This document shows, in pieces, positions 12,555 to 20,387 of a stretch of 64,000 nt of DNA. Source of the stretch: Micromonospora arborensis (GTDB taxonomy: Bacteria > Actinomycetota > Actinomycetes > Mycobacteriales > Micromonosporaceae); the NCBI RefSeq assembly GCF_003205615.1, contig NZ_PYBV01000055.1, positions 1 to 64,000 on the forward strand. The letters run 5' to 3'. Every line of letters starts with the position of its first letter. The stretch's first letter is position 1. The position numbers and the translations under genes are program-made. The notes beneath the pieces were generated by a model. That model was not told where the DNA came from. It saw nothing but the letters and a program-made list of their open reading frames with translations, and ran no database searches.

Positions 12555-14318
12555 GTGGCTGTGCTGGAAGAGCTGCGCATCACCGGACTCGGCGTCATCG
12601 ACGACACCACGCTGCCGTTGACCGGCGGCATGAACGTGATCACCGGCGAGACCGGTGCGGGCAAGACGATGGTGGTGACCGGCCTCGGCCTGCTCTTCGG
12701 CGGCCGGGCCGACGCCGGGCGGGTCCGGGCCCAACCCGGCCGTGCGGTGGTGGAGGGGCGGTTGCGCCTGCAGGGGCGGGTCGCCGACGCCGTGCACGCG
12801 CGGATCACCGAGGCCGGTGGCGAGCCCGACGAGGACGGCTCGGTGCTGCTGAGCCGTACGGTGACGGTGGAGGGGCGCTCGCGCGCCCACGTCGGCGGCC
12901 GGAGCATGCCGGTGTCGATGCTCGGTGAGGTCGGCGAGCAGGCGGTGGCCGTGCACGGCCAGTCCGACCAGCTGCGGCTGCTGCGCCCGGCCGAGCAGCG
13001 GGCCGCCCTGGACCGGTTCGCCGGCCCCGGGCACGAGAAGCTGCTCGACGCGCTGCGCGAGGCGTACACCGGGTGGCGGCGGGTGGTCGACGACCTGGCC
13101 GACCGGCGACGCAACGCCCGCGAGCGCAACCAGGAGGCCGACCTGCTGCGGCTCGGCCTCGACGAGATCACCCGGGTCGATCCGCAGCCCGGTGAGGATG
13201 ACGAGCTGAAGACCGAGGCGCAGCGGCTGGAGCACGCCGAAGGGCTGCGGACCGCCGCGCAGATCGCGCAGCAGTGTGTGGCGGGTGGTGCGGAGGCCAC
13301 CGACGAGACACCCGACGCGGCGGCGCTGCTCGGCACCGCCCGACGGACGTTGGAGGCGCAGTCCGGCACCGACCCGGCGCTGGGTGAGCTGGCGGCCCGC
13401 CTGGAGGAGGCGGCGACCCTGGTCACCGACGTGTCGGCGGAGTTGTCGGCGTACCTGGCGACGCTCGACGCGGACCCGGCCCGGTTGCAGCACGTCTACG
13501 AGCGGCGGGCGGCGCTGCGCGCGTTGACCCGAAAGTACGCCGACGACGTCGACGGGGTGATCGCCTGGGCCGATCGGGCGCGCACCCGACTGTCCGACCT
13601 GGACACGTCCGACGATCTGCTGGACGAGTTGGAGCGGGACGGCCAGCGGCTCGCCGTCGAGGTGGCCGACCTGGCGGGGCGGGTGTCGGTCTCCCGGCAG
13701 GAGGCGGCGGTCCGTTTCGCCGACCAGGTCACCGTCGAGTTGGCCGGTCTGGCGATGCCCCACGCGCGGATCGAGGTGGCGGTGCTGCCCCGCCCGGCCG
13801 GGCGCGCCGAGCCGACGCTGTCGGTCAACGGCGTCGAGGTGGGTGTCACTCCCGACGGTGGTGACGAGGTGGAGCTGCGGTTGCTGGCCCACCCCGGAGC
13901 GCCGTCGTTGCCGTTGCAACGCGGTGCCTCCGGCGGTGAGTTGTCCCGGGTGATGCTCGCCATCGAGGTGGTGTTCGCCGGTTCGGGTGGCCCGCCCACG
14001 TTGGTCTTCGACGAGGTCGACGCGGGGGTCGGCGGTCAGGCGGCGGTGGAGATCGGCCGGCGGCTGGCCCGTCTGGCCCGCAGCCACCAGGTGTTGGTCG
14101 TCACACATCTGCCGCAGGTGGCCGCGTTCGCCGACCGGCACCTGGTGGTGGCGAAGGACACCGGTGGCGCGGTGACGACCAGCGGTGTGCGGGTGGTGGA
14201 GGACACCGAGCGGGCCCGGGAGTTGGCGCGAATGCTGGCAGGTTTGCCCGATTCGGATCTGGGTATCGCCCACGCCGAGGAGCTTCTGGCCGTGGCCGCC
14301 AAGGAAAGGCGGCTGTGA
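12555..14318 (+). CDS. recN: DNA repair protein RecN
   Basis: A 587-residue SMC-like ATPase for double-strand break repair. Walker A is GETGAGKTMVV near residue 32, coiled-coil arms flank the middle, the ABC signature is GASGGELSRVMLA near 460, and Walker B is LVFDEVDAGVGG. The final part has VTHLPQVAAFAD. The GTG at 12555 is followed by another at 12561 that may be the true start (VLEELRITGLGVIDD). The gap to the divergent regulator is 83 bases and should hold both promoters; no LexA-type box was recognised there. Confidence 0.94.
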   Translation: MAVLEELRITGLGVIDDTTLPLTGGMNVITGETGAGKTMVVTGLGLLFGGRADAGRVRAQPGRAVVEGRLRLQGRVADAVHARITEAGGEPDEDGSVLLSRTVTVEGRSRAHVGGRSMPVSMLGEVGEQAVAVHGQSDQLRLLRPAEQRAALDRFAGPGHEKLLDALREAYTGWRRVVDDLADRRRNARERNQEADLLRLGLDEITRVDPQPGEDDELKTEAQRLEHAEGLRTAAQIAQQCVAGGAEATDETPDAAALLGTARRTLEAQSGTDPALGELAARLEEAATLVTDVSAELSAYLATLDADPARLQHVYERRAALRALTRKYADDVDGVIAWADRARTRLSDLDTSDDLLDELERDGQRLAVEVADLAGRVSVSRQEAAVRFADQVTVELAGLAMPHARIEVAVLPRPAGRAEPTLSVNGVEVGVTPDGGDEVELRLLAHPGAPSLPLQRGASGGELSRVMLAIEVVFAGSGGPPTLVFDEVDAGVGGQAAVEIGRRLARLARSHQVLVVTHLPQVAAFADRHLVVAKDTGGAVTTSGVRVVEDTERARELARMLAGLPDSDLGIAHAEELLAVAAKERRL

Positions 14319-14437
14319 CGCCGCGTATTGTGAGCGCAAGCACAACGGCTTGTGCCGACGTGTGCTTCCCTGGGTAGGCGGCCCTGCTCAGGCATGTCGC
14401 GACAGAAAAGCCTGCCTCACATGCCAGGATGGTCACG

Positions 14438-15616
14438 ATGCGTCTACCCACGTTGCGCCGGAACCGGAACGCCGAACCGGGCACAGTCCTCGGCACCGCG
14501 CGCCTTGATCGCCGGACGAAGCGCCTGGTCGGCCGGCTGCGCCCGGGCGACATCGCGGTCATCGACCACGTCGACCTGGACCGGGTGGCGGCCGATTCGC
14601 TCGTCGCGGTCGGGGTCGGCGCGGTGCTCAACGCCAAGCCCTCGGTCTCCGGCCGTTACCCGAACCTCGGCCCGGAGGTGTTGATCGCCGCCGGCATTCC
14701 GCTCCTCGACGACCTCGGGGAGGGCGTCTTCGAGCAGGTCCGCGAGGGCGACCAGGTCCGCATCGAGGGCAACACGGTCTTCGCCGGTGACGAGCCGGTG
14801 GCGCACGGCAGCCTGCAGGACGCCGAGTCGGTCGCGAAGGCCATGGCCGACGCCCGGGAGGGTCTGTCGGTGCAGTTGGAGGCGTTCGCCGCCAACACGA
14901 TGGACTACCTCCGCCAGGAGCGCGACCTGCTGCTCGACGGTGTGGGCGTGCCCGACATCGAGACCCAGATGCAGGGTCGGCACTGCCTGATCGTGGTGCG
15001 CGGCTACGACTACAAGGCCGACCTGGACGTGCTGCGCCCGTACATCCGGGAGTTCAAGCCGGTGCTCATCGGTGTCGACGGCGGCGCGGACGCGCTGGTC
15101 GAGGCCGGGTACACCCCCGACATGATCATCGGGGACATGGATTCGGTCACCGACGACGTGTTGCGCTGCGGCGCCGAGGTGATCGTGCACGCCTACCCGG
15201 ACGGGCGGGCGCCCGGCCTGCCCCGGGTCAACGGCCTCGGTGTGCCGGCGATCACCTTCCCGGCCGCGGCGACCAGCGAGGACCTGGCCATGCTGCTCGC
15301 CGACGAGAAGGGCGCCTCGCTGCTGGTCGCGGTCGGCACCCACGCCACCCTCGTCGAGTTCCTGGACAAGGGTCGCGGCGGGATGGCCTCGACGTTCCTG
15401 ACCCGGCTGAAGGTCGGCGGCAAGCTGGTCGACGCCAAGGGTGTGAGCCGGCTCTACCGGCAGAGCATCTCCGGTTCGTCGTTGCTGTTGCTGGTGCTGT
15501 CGGCGATCGCGGCGATGGCGTCCGCGGTCGCTGTGTCGACCGTCGGGAAGGCGTACCTGGGCGTGGTCGCCGAGTGGTGGGACAATTTCGTGTTCCAGCT
15601 GTACCGGCTCTTCTAG
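14438..15616 (+). CDS. steA: SteA-type division protein (TPK-like fold, C-terminal membrane anchor)
   Basis: A 392-residue protein. The ATG at 14438 is preceded by AGGA at a spacing of 8; an ATG nine bases earlier is less well placed. A thiamin-pyrophosphokinase-like core contains IGVDGGADALVEAGYTPDMIIGDMDS, but the gene context is not thiamin metabolism. A single C-terminal transmembrane helix (SGSSLLLLVLSAIAAM) ends the protein. Family knowledge: SteA of Corynebacterium is recruited to the cytokinetic ring with SteB and aids cell separation. The recN-steA-steB order supports the call. A 6-base inverted repeat, GCACAA/TTGTGC (14340-14355), lies in the leader. Confidence 0.87.
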   Translation: MRLPTLRRNRNAEPGTVLGTARLDRRTKRLVGRLRPGDIAVIDHVDLDRVAADSLVAVGVGAVLNAKPSVSGRYPNLGPEVLIAAGIPLLDDLGEGVFEQVREGDQVRIEGNTVFAGDEPVAHGSLQDAESVAKAMADAREGLSVQLEAFAANTMDYLRQERDLLLDGVGVPDIETQMQGRHCLIVVRGYDYKADLDVLRPYIREFKPVLIGVDGGADALVEAGYTPDMIIGDMDSVTDDVLRCGAEVIVHAYPDGRAPGLPRVNGLGVPAITFPAAATSEDLAMLLADEKGASLLVAVGTHATLVEFLDKGRGGMASTFLTRLKVGGKLVDAKGVSRLYRQSISGSSLLLLVLSAIAAMASAVAVSTVGKAYLGVVAEWWDNFVFQLYRLF

Positions 15617-15643
15617 TTCCCGACCGATCAAGAGGCTGCAAGC

Positions 15644-16585
15644 GTGATCAACTTCCGCTACCACGTGGTGTCCCTCACCGCGGTGTTCCTGGCTCTGGCG
15701 ATCGGCCTGGTGGTCGGCACGGCCGCCCTCAACGGTCCGGTCGCCGATTCGCTCGAGGGACAGGTCACCGGGCTGCGTAAGGACAACCAGTACTGGCGCC
15801 AGCAGGTCAACAACATGGAGAAGCAGCTCGGGCTGGAGGAGGAGTTCGCCGAGGAGATTTCCCAGGTCGTCCTCCCCGGCACCCTGACCGGGCGGCGCGT
15901 GCTGGTGCTCACCCTGCCGAACGGGCGCGACCACACCGAGGGTGTGCTCAAGAAGCTCCAGCAGGCCGGCGCCACCATCACCGGCCGGGTCGACCTGCAG
16001 GACAAACTCATCAACCCGGACAACAACTCCAACCTGCTGGAGTTGGCCGTCACCGCCGCCCGCCCGACCGCGCAGACCACCGGCCTGCCCGGCAACGGGC
16101 ACGGGGTCGAGACCTCCAGCGCCCTGCTGGCCAGCGTCCTGCTGGACCGGCCCCAGGGCACGGCGCCGGTCAGCGACGCCGACCGGCGGGCGGTGCTCGC
16201 CGCCTACAACAACGCCGGTTACCTGACCACCGACAACAACAAGGTCACCGGCTCGGCGGAGGCCGTCGTCGTGGTCAGCGGCCAGCCGTACGTCGACAAG
16301 GACTCCGAGAAGCGGGACGAGTCGGTCGTCAAGATCGCCGAGCAGTTCGACCGCACCGGGTCGATCGTGGTGGCCGGCAACGGCTCCGCCGGCGGCAACC
16401 TGGTGTCCGTGGTCCGCGGTGACCCGGTGCTCGCCCAGACCATCTCCACGGTCGACAACGCCAACACCGTCCAGGGTCAACTGGTCACCAGCCTCGCTCT
16501 GGTGCAGCAACTCACCGAGAAGAAGGCCGGCCAGTACGGCGTCGGCGACAACGCTCCGTCCCTGCTGCCTAGACTGCCCCAGTGA
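15644..16585 (+). CDS. steB: SteB / MctB family membrane-anchored protein
   Basis: A 313-residue protein with a short cytoplasmic start (MINFRYHVVS), one membrane helix (LTAVFLALAIGLVVGTAAL), a coiled coil (RKDNQYWRQQVNNMEKQLG) and an extracytoplasmic domain. The family is called copper transporter MctB in mycobacteria (Rv1698) and SteB in corynebacteria, where it partners SteA; the division role is the more likely one here. AAGAGG precedes the GTG. It begins 27 bases after steA and is probably in the same operon. The MctB copper role rests on knockout data in mycobacteria and cannot be judged from this sequence. Confidence 0.85.
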   Translation: MINFRYHVVSLTAVFLALAIGLVVGTAALNGPVADSLEGQVTGLRKDNQYWRQQVNNMEKQLGLEEEFAEEISQVVLPGTLTGRRVLVLTLPNGRDHTEGVLKKLQQAGATITGRVDLQDKLINPDNNSNLLELAVTAARPTAQTTGLPGNGHGVETSSALLASVLLDRPQGTAPVSDADRRAVLAAYNNAGYLTTDNNKVTGSAEAVVVVSGQPYVDKDSEKRDESVVKIAEQFDRTGSIVVAGNGSAGGNLVSVVRGDPVLAQTISTVDNANTVQGQLVTSLALVQQLTEKKAGQYGVGDNAPSLLPRLPQ

Positions 16586-16627
16586 GCGAACGACGTACCC
16601 CCGTGTCCGTAACCGGCAAGGCGACGC

Positions 16628-16642
16628 GTGAGCGAGCGAACC
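16628..16642 (+). repeat. Dispersed GTGAGCGAGCGAACC element
   Basis: Fifteen bases identical to positions 24740-24754. Here it lies in the 79-base gap after steB, with a degenerate copy (GTGAGCGAACGAC) over the steB stop at about 16582. Both sites sit at gene junctions. Confidence 0.55.
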
Positions 16643-16664
16643 TGAGGCAGTGCGGGGCGGCGGC

Positions 16665-17531
16665 GTGAGGGCCCTGGGTCGGCTTCTGCTCGCCGGTGCT
16701 GGTGCCGCGGCGGCCCGGTACGCGCTGCGGGAGGTGCGTACCTCCCCGGTCGGGCCCACGCTGGAGCGCACCAACTTCCGTGGCCGCACGGTGACCCTCG
16801 CCGCCGGGCCGGCGCTCGCCGCCGGTGCGGCCGCCGCTGGCGCCTTCGGTGCCACCAGCGGCGCCTCCGGTGGGGCCGCCCTGGTCGCCGGCCTGGGCGC
16901 CGGTGGCGTCGGGCTGTACGACGACGTGGTCGGCGCCCGGCCGGCGCAGAAGACCGCCAAGGGCTTCGCCGGCCACCTCGCCGCGCTGCGCGAAGGGCGG
17001 ATCACCGCGGGCCTGGTCAAGATCGTCGGGGTGGGTGCGGCCGGGCTGGGTGCCGCCGCGCTGCTCGCCGCCGACCCCCGGGTCGCCGCGCACCCGCGCC
17101 GGCAACGGCACGGATCCGTCGGCCGGGGCGTCGACGTGCTGCTCGGCGCTGGCGTGATCGCCGGCACCGCCAACCTGCTCAACCTGCTCGATCTGCGGCC
17201 CGGCCGGGCCATCAAGTCCGGGCTGCTGCTCGCCGCGCCGCTGACCGGCGGCCCGCACGGCGGGATCGCCGCGGGTGCGGCCGGCGCCGCCGCCGGTCTG
17301 CTCCGCGATGACCTGGCCGAGGACGTGATGCTCGGCGACAGCGGCGCGAACGCCCTCGGGGCGCTGCTCGGCGTCGCGCTCGCCGCCCGCACCGGCCCGC
17401 TCGGCCGGGCCGCCGTGCTCGCCGTGCTCGCCGGTCTCACCGCCACCAGCGAGAAGGTCAGCTTCACATCGGTGATCCAGCGGACCCCGGGGCTGCGCGA
17501 GCTCGACGCACTGGGCCGACGCGCCGACTGA
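16665..17531 (+). CDS. WecA/MraY-like polyprenyl-phosphate glycosyl-phosphotransferase homologue
   Basis: A 288-residue multi-pass membrane protein of the glycosyltransferase 4 (MraY/WecA) superfamily. It keeps GLYDDVVGA (the DD region), NLLNLLDLRPGRAIK (the N-x-x-N-x-x-D region) and a DSGANALGALLG motif. Several helices are Ala/Gly rich. The family moves a sugar phosphate onto undecaprenyl phosphate; the substrate is unknown, and the degenerate motifs leave activity uncertain. The GTG at 16665 is preferred because VRALGRLLLAGAGA gives a clean first helix; a GTG at 16650 is also in frame. It is followed at once by the MurJ-like gene, so the two are probably coupled. Confidence 0.75.
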   Translation: MRALGRLLLAGAGAAAARYALREVRTSPVGPTLERTNFRGRTVTLAAGPALAAGAAAAGAFGATSGASGGAALVAGLGAGGVGLYDDVVGARPAQKTAKGFAGHLAALREGRITAGLVKIVGVGAAGLGAAALLAADPRVAAHPRRQRHGSVGRGVDVLLGAGVIAGTANLLNLLDLRPGRAIKSGLLLAAPLTGGPHGGIAAGAAGAAAGLLRDDLAEDVMLGDSGANALGALLGVALAARTGPLGRAAVLAVLAGLTATSEKVSFTSVIQRTPGLRELDALGRRAD

Positions 17532-17532
17532 C

Positions 17533-19221
17533 GTGACCAGACCGGCCCCCCTCGCCGGCGCCGGCCGGTTGGCCGGGGCAGCCGCGCTCATCGCCATCCT
17601 GACCGTGGCCAGTCGGCTCGCCGGCTTAGGCCGCACCGCCGTGTTCACCTGGAGCCTGGCGCCCACCGACCTCGGGGGCACCTACGTGGTGGCCAACGCG
17701 GTGCCGAACTTCATCTTCGAGATCGTCGCCGGGGGAGCGCTGGCCAGTCTCGTCGTACCGCTCCTGGCTGGCGCGGTCGTCGCGGGTGACCGCATGGCGG
17801 TGGCCCGCACCACCGGGGCTCTGCTGACCTGGACGCTGGCCCTGCTGGTGCCGCTCGCGGTGCTGGTGGTGGTGTTCGCCGGGCCGGTGGTCGAGTCGCT
17901 GGGCCATCACCTGACCGCCGCCCAGCAGCAGAGCGGCGTCCGGATGCTGCGGGTCTTCGCGCCGCAACTGCCGCTGTACGGGGTCGGCATCGTGCTCACC
18001 GGGGTGCTTCAGGCGCATCGCCGTTTCGCCTGGCCGGTGCTCGCCCCGTTGTTGTCCAGCCTCACCGTCATCGTCGTCTACCTGGGGTTCACCGCGTCGC
18101 AGGGCCGGTACGCCACCGTCGGCGGGGTGAGCCCCGGCGGCGAGTTGCTGCTCTCCGCCGGCACCACCCTCGGTGTGGTGGTGCTGTCGTTGTCGCTGCT
18201 GATCCCGGTCCGTCGGTTGCGCCTGGGGCTGCGCCCCGGCTTCGGGTTCACCGCCGACGCGCGGGCCCGGGTGGGCGGGTTGGCGGTGGCCGGCGCGGTC
18301 ACCGTCACCACCCAGCAGATCGCCCTGATCGTCAGCCTGAACCAGGTCACCGCCGGGGCGCGGAGCAACCCGGGCGTCTACAACCTGGCGCAGACCGTCT
18401 ATCTGTTGCCGTGGGCGGTGCTGGCGGTGCCGCTGGCCATCGCGGCGTATCCGACCCTGGCAGCGGCGCGCGCCGCCGGTGACGAGGACACCTACCGGGC
18501 GACCCTGGCGCCGGCCGTGCGCGGTGTGCTGCTGTTCAGTTGCCTCGGCACGGCCGCGCTGATCGGGACCGCCGGGCCGGTCGGGCACTTCTTCTTCTCC
18601 GAGCCGACCGCCTCGACCGCCGCCGCGGCGATCATCGGGTACGCCCCGGGCCTGATCGGCTACGGCCTCTTCGCGGTGCTCACCCGGGCGCTCTACGCCC
18701 GGGGTGAGACCCGGGCGGCGACGGTCGCCACCGCCGTCGGCTTCCTCGTGGTGCCGGCCGCCGTCCTGCTGCTCCGTGAGCTGCTGCCGTTGCGGGACCG
18801 GGTGCTCGCGGTGACGTCCGCGAACTCGGTGGGGATGCTCGTGCTCGGTGCCCTGCTGCTCCTGGCGGTGCTGCGCAGCGCCGGCCGTCCCGCCCTCGCG
18901 GGCGCGGCACGCGCCGGGGCGGCCGGTGGTCTCGCCGGTGTGCTCGCCGCGCTCGCCGGTCTGGGCCTCACCCGATGGCTCGACTCGCCGGGCGGCGGCA
19001 CCCCGACGATGGCGGTGGCACTCGGTCAGGGCATGCTGTCCGGGGTTCTGGTTGGGGCGGTGTTCCTCGCTGTGGTCTGGTTCGTCGACCGGCGGGACGT
19101 ACAGCCACTGCTCGCCGGGGTGTTGCGGCGGCTGCGTCGGCGAGGGCCACGGGGCGACGCGCCGACGCCCGCTGCGGGCTCCCCGGAGCGGGGCGACGGG
19201 AAGGAGACGGCGACTCGATGA
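17533..19221 (+). CDS. MurJ/MviN-like lipid flippase
   Basis: A 562-residue membrane protein with about 14 helices. The N-terminal ILTVASRLAGLGRTAVF and the VANAVPNFIFEIVAGGALASLVVPLL segment are MviN/MurJ signatures. It begins one base after the preceding gene and ends in a basic tail. Family knowledge: MurJ flips lipid II or related polyprenyl lipids outward. Actinobacteria usually carry a main MurJ near the chromosome end, so this is probably a second paralogue serving another lipid-linked glycan. The adjacent phosphotransferase and GT4 genes support that. Confidence 0.85.
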   Translation: MTRPAPLAGAGRLAGAAALIAILTVASRLAGLGRTAVFTWSLAPTDLGGTYVVANAVPNFIFEIVAGGALASLVVPLLAGAVVAGDRMAVARTTGALLTWTLALLVPLAVLVVVFAGPVVESLGHHLTAAQQQSGVRMLRVFAPQLPLYGVGIVLTGVLQAHRRFAWPVLAPLLSSLTVIVVYLGFTASQGRYATVGGVSPGGELLLSAGTTLGVVVLSLSLLIPVRRLRLGLRPGFGFTADARARVGGLAVAGAVTVTTQQIALIVSLNQVTAGARSNPGVYNLAQTVYLLPWAVLAVPLAIAAYPTLAAARAAGDEDTYRATLAPAVRGVLLFSCLGTAALIGTAGPVGHFFFSEPTASTAAAAIIGYAPGLIGYGLFAVLTRALYARGETRAATVATAVGFLVVPAAVLLLRELLPLRDRVLAVTSANSVGMLVLGALLLLAVLRSAGRPALAGAARAGAAGGLAGVLAALAGLGLTRWLDSPGGGTPTMAVALGQGMLSGVLVGAVFLAVVWFVDRRDVQPLLAGVLRRLRRRGPRGDAPTPAAGSPERGDGKETATR

Positions 19222-20387
19222 GCGAGGCAAGTCTGCCTGCCGGCTGGTCGGGCACCGTCGCGTTGGTGCTCGCGTCCAGCACCGGCGGGGTCGGCCAGCA
19301 CGTCCGCTCGGTGGCCCGGGGCCTTGTCGCGGGCGGCTCCACCGTCCTGGTCTGCGGGCCCGCGGCAACTCAGGAGCAGTTCGACTTCGTCGGTGTCGGT
19401 GCGCGGTTCGAGCCGGTGGAGATCCCGGCCAGCCCGACCCCGGCCGACGCCCGGGCGGTGCTCGCCCTGCGGCGGCTGCTCTCCGCCACCGGTGTCGACG
19501 TGGTGCACGCGCACGGCCTGCGGGCCGGGTTGGTCGCCGTGCTGGCCCGTCCCGCCGTCCCGCTGATCGTCACCTGGCACAACGCGGTGCTCGCGGGCGG
19601 ATTACGCGGCGGGGTGTCCCGACTCGTGGAACGCGTGGTGGCCCGGGGGGTCCGGGTGGCCCTCGGCGCGTCCGCGGATCTGGTGCGACGGGCTGCCGAG
19701 CTGGGCGCCGCTGACGCCCGGCTCGCCCCGGTCGCCGCGCCGACACTGCCCGCGCCCCGGCGACGCCCGGCGGCGGTACGCGCCGAGTTCGGCGTACGCC
19801 CGGACCAGCCGTTGATCGTCTCGGTGGGCCGTCTGCACCCGCAGAAGCGCTACGACGTGTTGATCGACGCGGCGGCGCGCTGGCGTACGCGTACCCCGCC
19901 GCCGGTCGTGGTGATCGCCGGCAGCGGGCCGGCCTATCTGCCGCTGGCCGCGCGGACCTCCGCGGCCCGCGCTCCGGTGACCCTGCTGGGGCACCGCACC
20001 GATGTGGCGGACCTGCTCGCCGGCGCCGACCTCGCGGTGGTGACCAGCGACTGGGAGGCTCGGCAGCTCTTCGCCCAGGAGGCGCTGCGCGCTGGCGTAC
20101 CGCTGGTGGCCACCGCGGTCGGCGGGCTGCCGGAGTTGGTGGGGGACGCTGCCCGGCTGGTCCCCGCCGGCGATGTGGACGCCGTCGACGCCGCGGTGCG
20201 GGCGCTGCTGGACGACCCGGCGGCCCGAGCCGAGTTGGGTCGCCGCGGCGCCGAACGGGCGGCGACGTGGCCGACCGAGACGGACACGGTGGCCGCGCTG
20301 GCCGCCCTCTACGCCGAGGTGGCCGCAGGCCCCTCCGGTCCGGCGACCGCGCCGGGCTCCGACGCCCCCAGAACGGGACACCGGTGA
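19218..20387 (+). CDS. GT4-family glycosyltransferase
   Basis: A 389-residue glycosyltransferase with the GT-B fold. The N-terminal domain has LASSTGGVGQHVRSVARGL and VDVVHAHGLRAGLVA. The nucleotide-sugar domain has SVGRLHPQKRYDVLIDAA and the E-x7-E-like QLFAQEALRAGVPLVATAVGGLPELV. The ATG at 19218 overlaps the MurJ-like stop and follows AAGGAGA. The donor and acceptor are not predictable. Its coupling with a polyprenyl phosphotransferase-like gene and a flippase suggests that it extends a lipid-linked glycan. Confidence 0.87.
   Translation: MSEASLPAGWSGTVALVLASSTGGVGQHVRSVARGLVAGGSTVLVCGPAATQEQFDFVGVGARFEPVEIPASPTPADARAVLALRRLLSATGVDVVHAHGLRAGLVAVLARPAVPLIVTWHNAVLAGGLRGGVSRLVERVVARGVRVALGASADLVRRAAELGAADARLAPVAAPTLPAPRRRPAAVRAEFGVRPDQPLIVSVGRLHPQKRYDVLIDAAARWRTRTPPPVVVIAGSGPAYLPLAARTSAARAPVTLLGHRTDVADLLAGADLAVVTSDWEARQLFAQEALRAGVPLVATAVGGLPELVGDAARLVPAGDVDAVDAAVRALLDDPAARAELGRRGAERAATWPTETDTVAALAALYAEVAAGPSGPATAPGSDAPRTGHR

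Noticed and set aside
14438-15616. Thiamin pyrophosphokinase
   Set aside because: The GVDGGAD...GDMDS motif fits the fold, but the C-terminal membrane helix and the recN-steA-steB order point to SteA.
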